Source of the DNA: Bdellovibrionales bacterium CG10_big_fil_rev_8_21_14_0_10_45_34
GTDB lineage: Bacteria > Bdellovibrionota > Bdellovibrionia > Bdellovibrionales > 1-14-0-10-45-34
DNA: 64,000 nucleotides
Direction: 5' to 3'
Assembly: GCA_002778785.1 (NCBI GenBank)
Contig: PEZS01000001.1
Coordinates: 302,494-366,493 of the forward strand
Part shown: positions 63,807 to 64,000 of the stretch, in pieces
How positions within the stretch are numbered: the first letter of the stretch is position 1
Layout of the letters: every line of letters starts with the position of its first letter
Program-made: the position numbers and the translations under genes
The notes under the pieces: generated by a model
Told to the model about the DNA's origin: nothing
The model's input: the letters and a program-made list of their open reading frames with translations, nothing else
Databases searched by the model: none

Positions 63807-64000
63807 TTACCGATAAAAAGTTCTAGCAGTTGAATACTTGCTCTCAAGCACATTGAAAGTTGTTTGGAATTCGGCTTTTTCGTCGACCCATTTATCAGCG
63901 CCTGTGCCTCTAAGTTCAGCAAGCTCCTCTCTTACTTCGCGAGCTGCCTCTTGAGCCTCAGTTGTGGCCTCCGTTGCGTCTGACGCGTCAACACCTGGTC
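63807..64000 (-). CDS. C-terminal end of a gene cut by the window edge
   Basis: The last 64 codons of a minus-strand gene, stopping at 63807-63809. The product is Ala/Glu-rich and helical: DASDATEATTEAQEAAREVR, then EELAELRGTGADKWVDEKAE and LESKYSTARTFYR at the end. It could be a coiled-coil or small exported protein; no family can be named without the N-terminus. It stands just upstream of the outer-membrane barrel gene on the same strand. Confidence 0.65.
   Translation of the reverse strand, partial: PGVDASDATEATTEAQEAAREVREELAELRGTGADKWVDEKAEFQTTFNVLESKYSTARTFYR

Overview
The window reads as a chromosomal segment of a didermal, predatory-type or environmental proteobacterium-like organism, most probably a member of Bdellovibrionota. 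That placement is an inference from gene content: housekeeping genes of proteobacterial type, an unusual density of predicted lipoproteins, exported proteases and peptidoglycan enzymes, FecR/FN3-type envelope proteins, and SpoIIE/RsbW/STAS/CheA signalling fusions. No rRNA is present, so the rank is not proven.

Layout. 1-5.1 kb: guaA and dnaE. 5.2-11.7 kb: exported proteins of unknown function, a CsgG/FlgT-like lipoprotein and a trypsin-like protease. 11.9-19 kb: lipB, then on the minus strand an envelope block made of a FecR-domain protein, an FN3-repeat outer-membrane-like protein and an Slt70-like lytic transglycosylase. 19.1-26.5 kb: a tightly packed plus-strand signalling run of SpoIIE-type phosphatase, RsbW-like ATPase, STAS protein, CheA-like Hpt kinase, CheY-like receiver and the Kup potassium transporter. 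26.7-34.1 kb: a beta-helix lipoprotein, a lone receiver, a 1.3-kilo-residue CheB-CheR-kinase-receiver fusion, and an exported methyltransferase-like protein.

34.2-45.1 kb is an accessory region. It holds a HigBA-type toxin-antitoxin pair with a 26-bp palindromic operator, a divergent restriction-modification pair (HsdM-like methylase with a specificity-like C-terminus, and a MamI-like endonuclease), and a minus-strand operon of XRE regulator, small protein, FtsK/TcpA-like ATPase and Rep_trans/MOBT-like initiator, followed by small proteins including a cysteine-peptidase-like one. A large serine recombinase at the right end abuts and reads into tRNA-Leu(GAG). The order ATPase-then-relaxase matches the Tn916-type transfer core, so I interpret the region as an integrative mobilizable or conjugative element. 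I could not fix its left attachment site.

45.1-64 kb returns to chromosomal genes: three lipoproteins, a XerC/D recombinase, a ComM-like ATPase, tRNA-Cys(GCA), an RsbW-like/DUF4325 pair, an S9 peptidase, a trypsin-like lipoprotein, a two-DTG aspartic protease, a Zn-ribbon methyltransferase, ArfB, Uup, a GNAT enzyme, a CsbD-like protein, an outer-membrane barrel and the 3' end of one further gene cut by the window edge.
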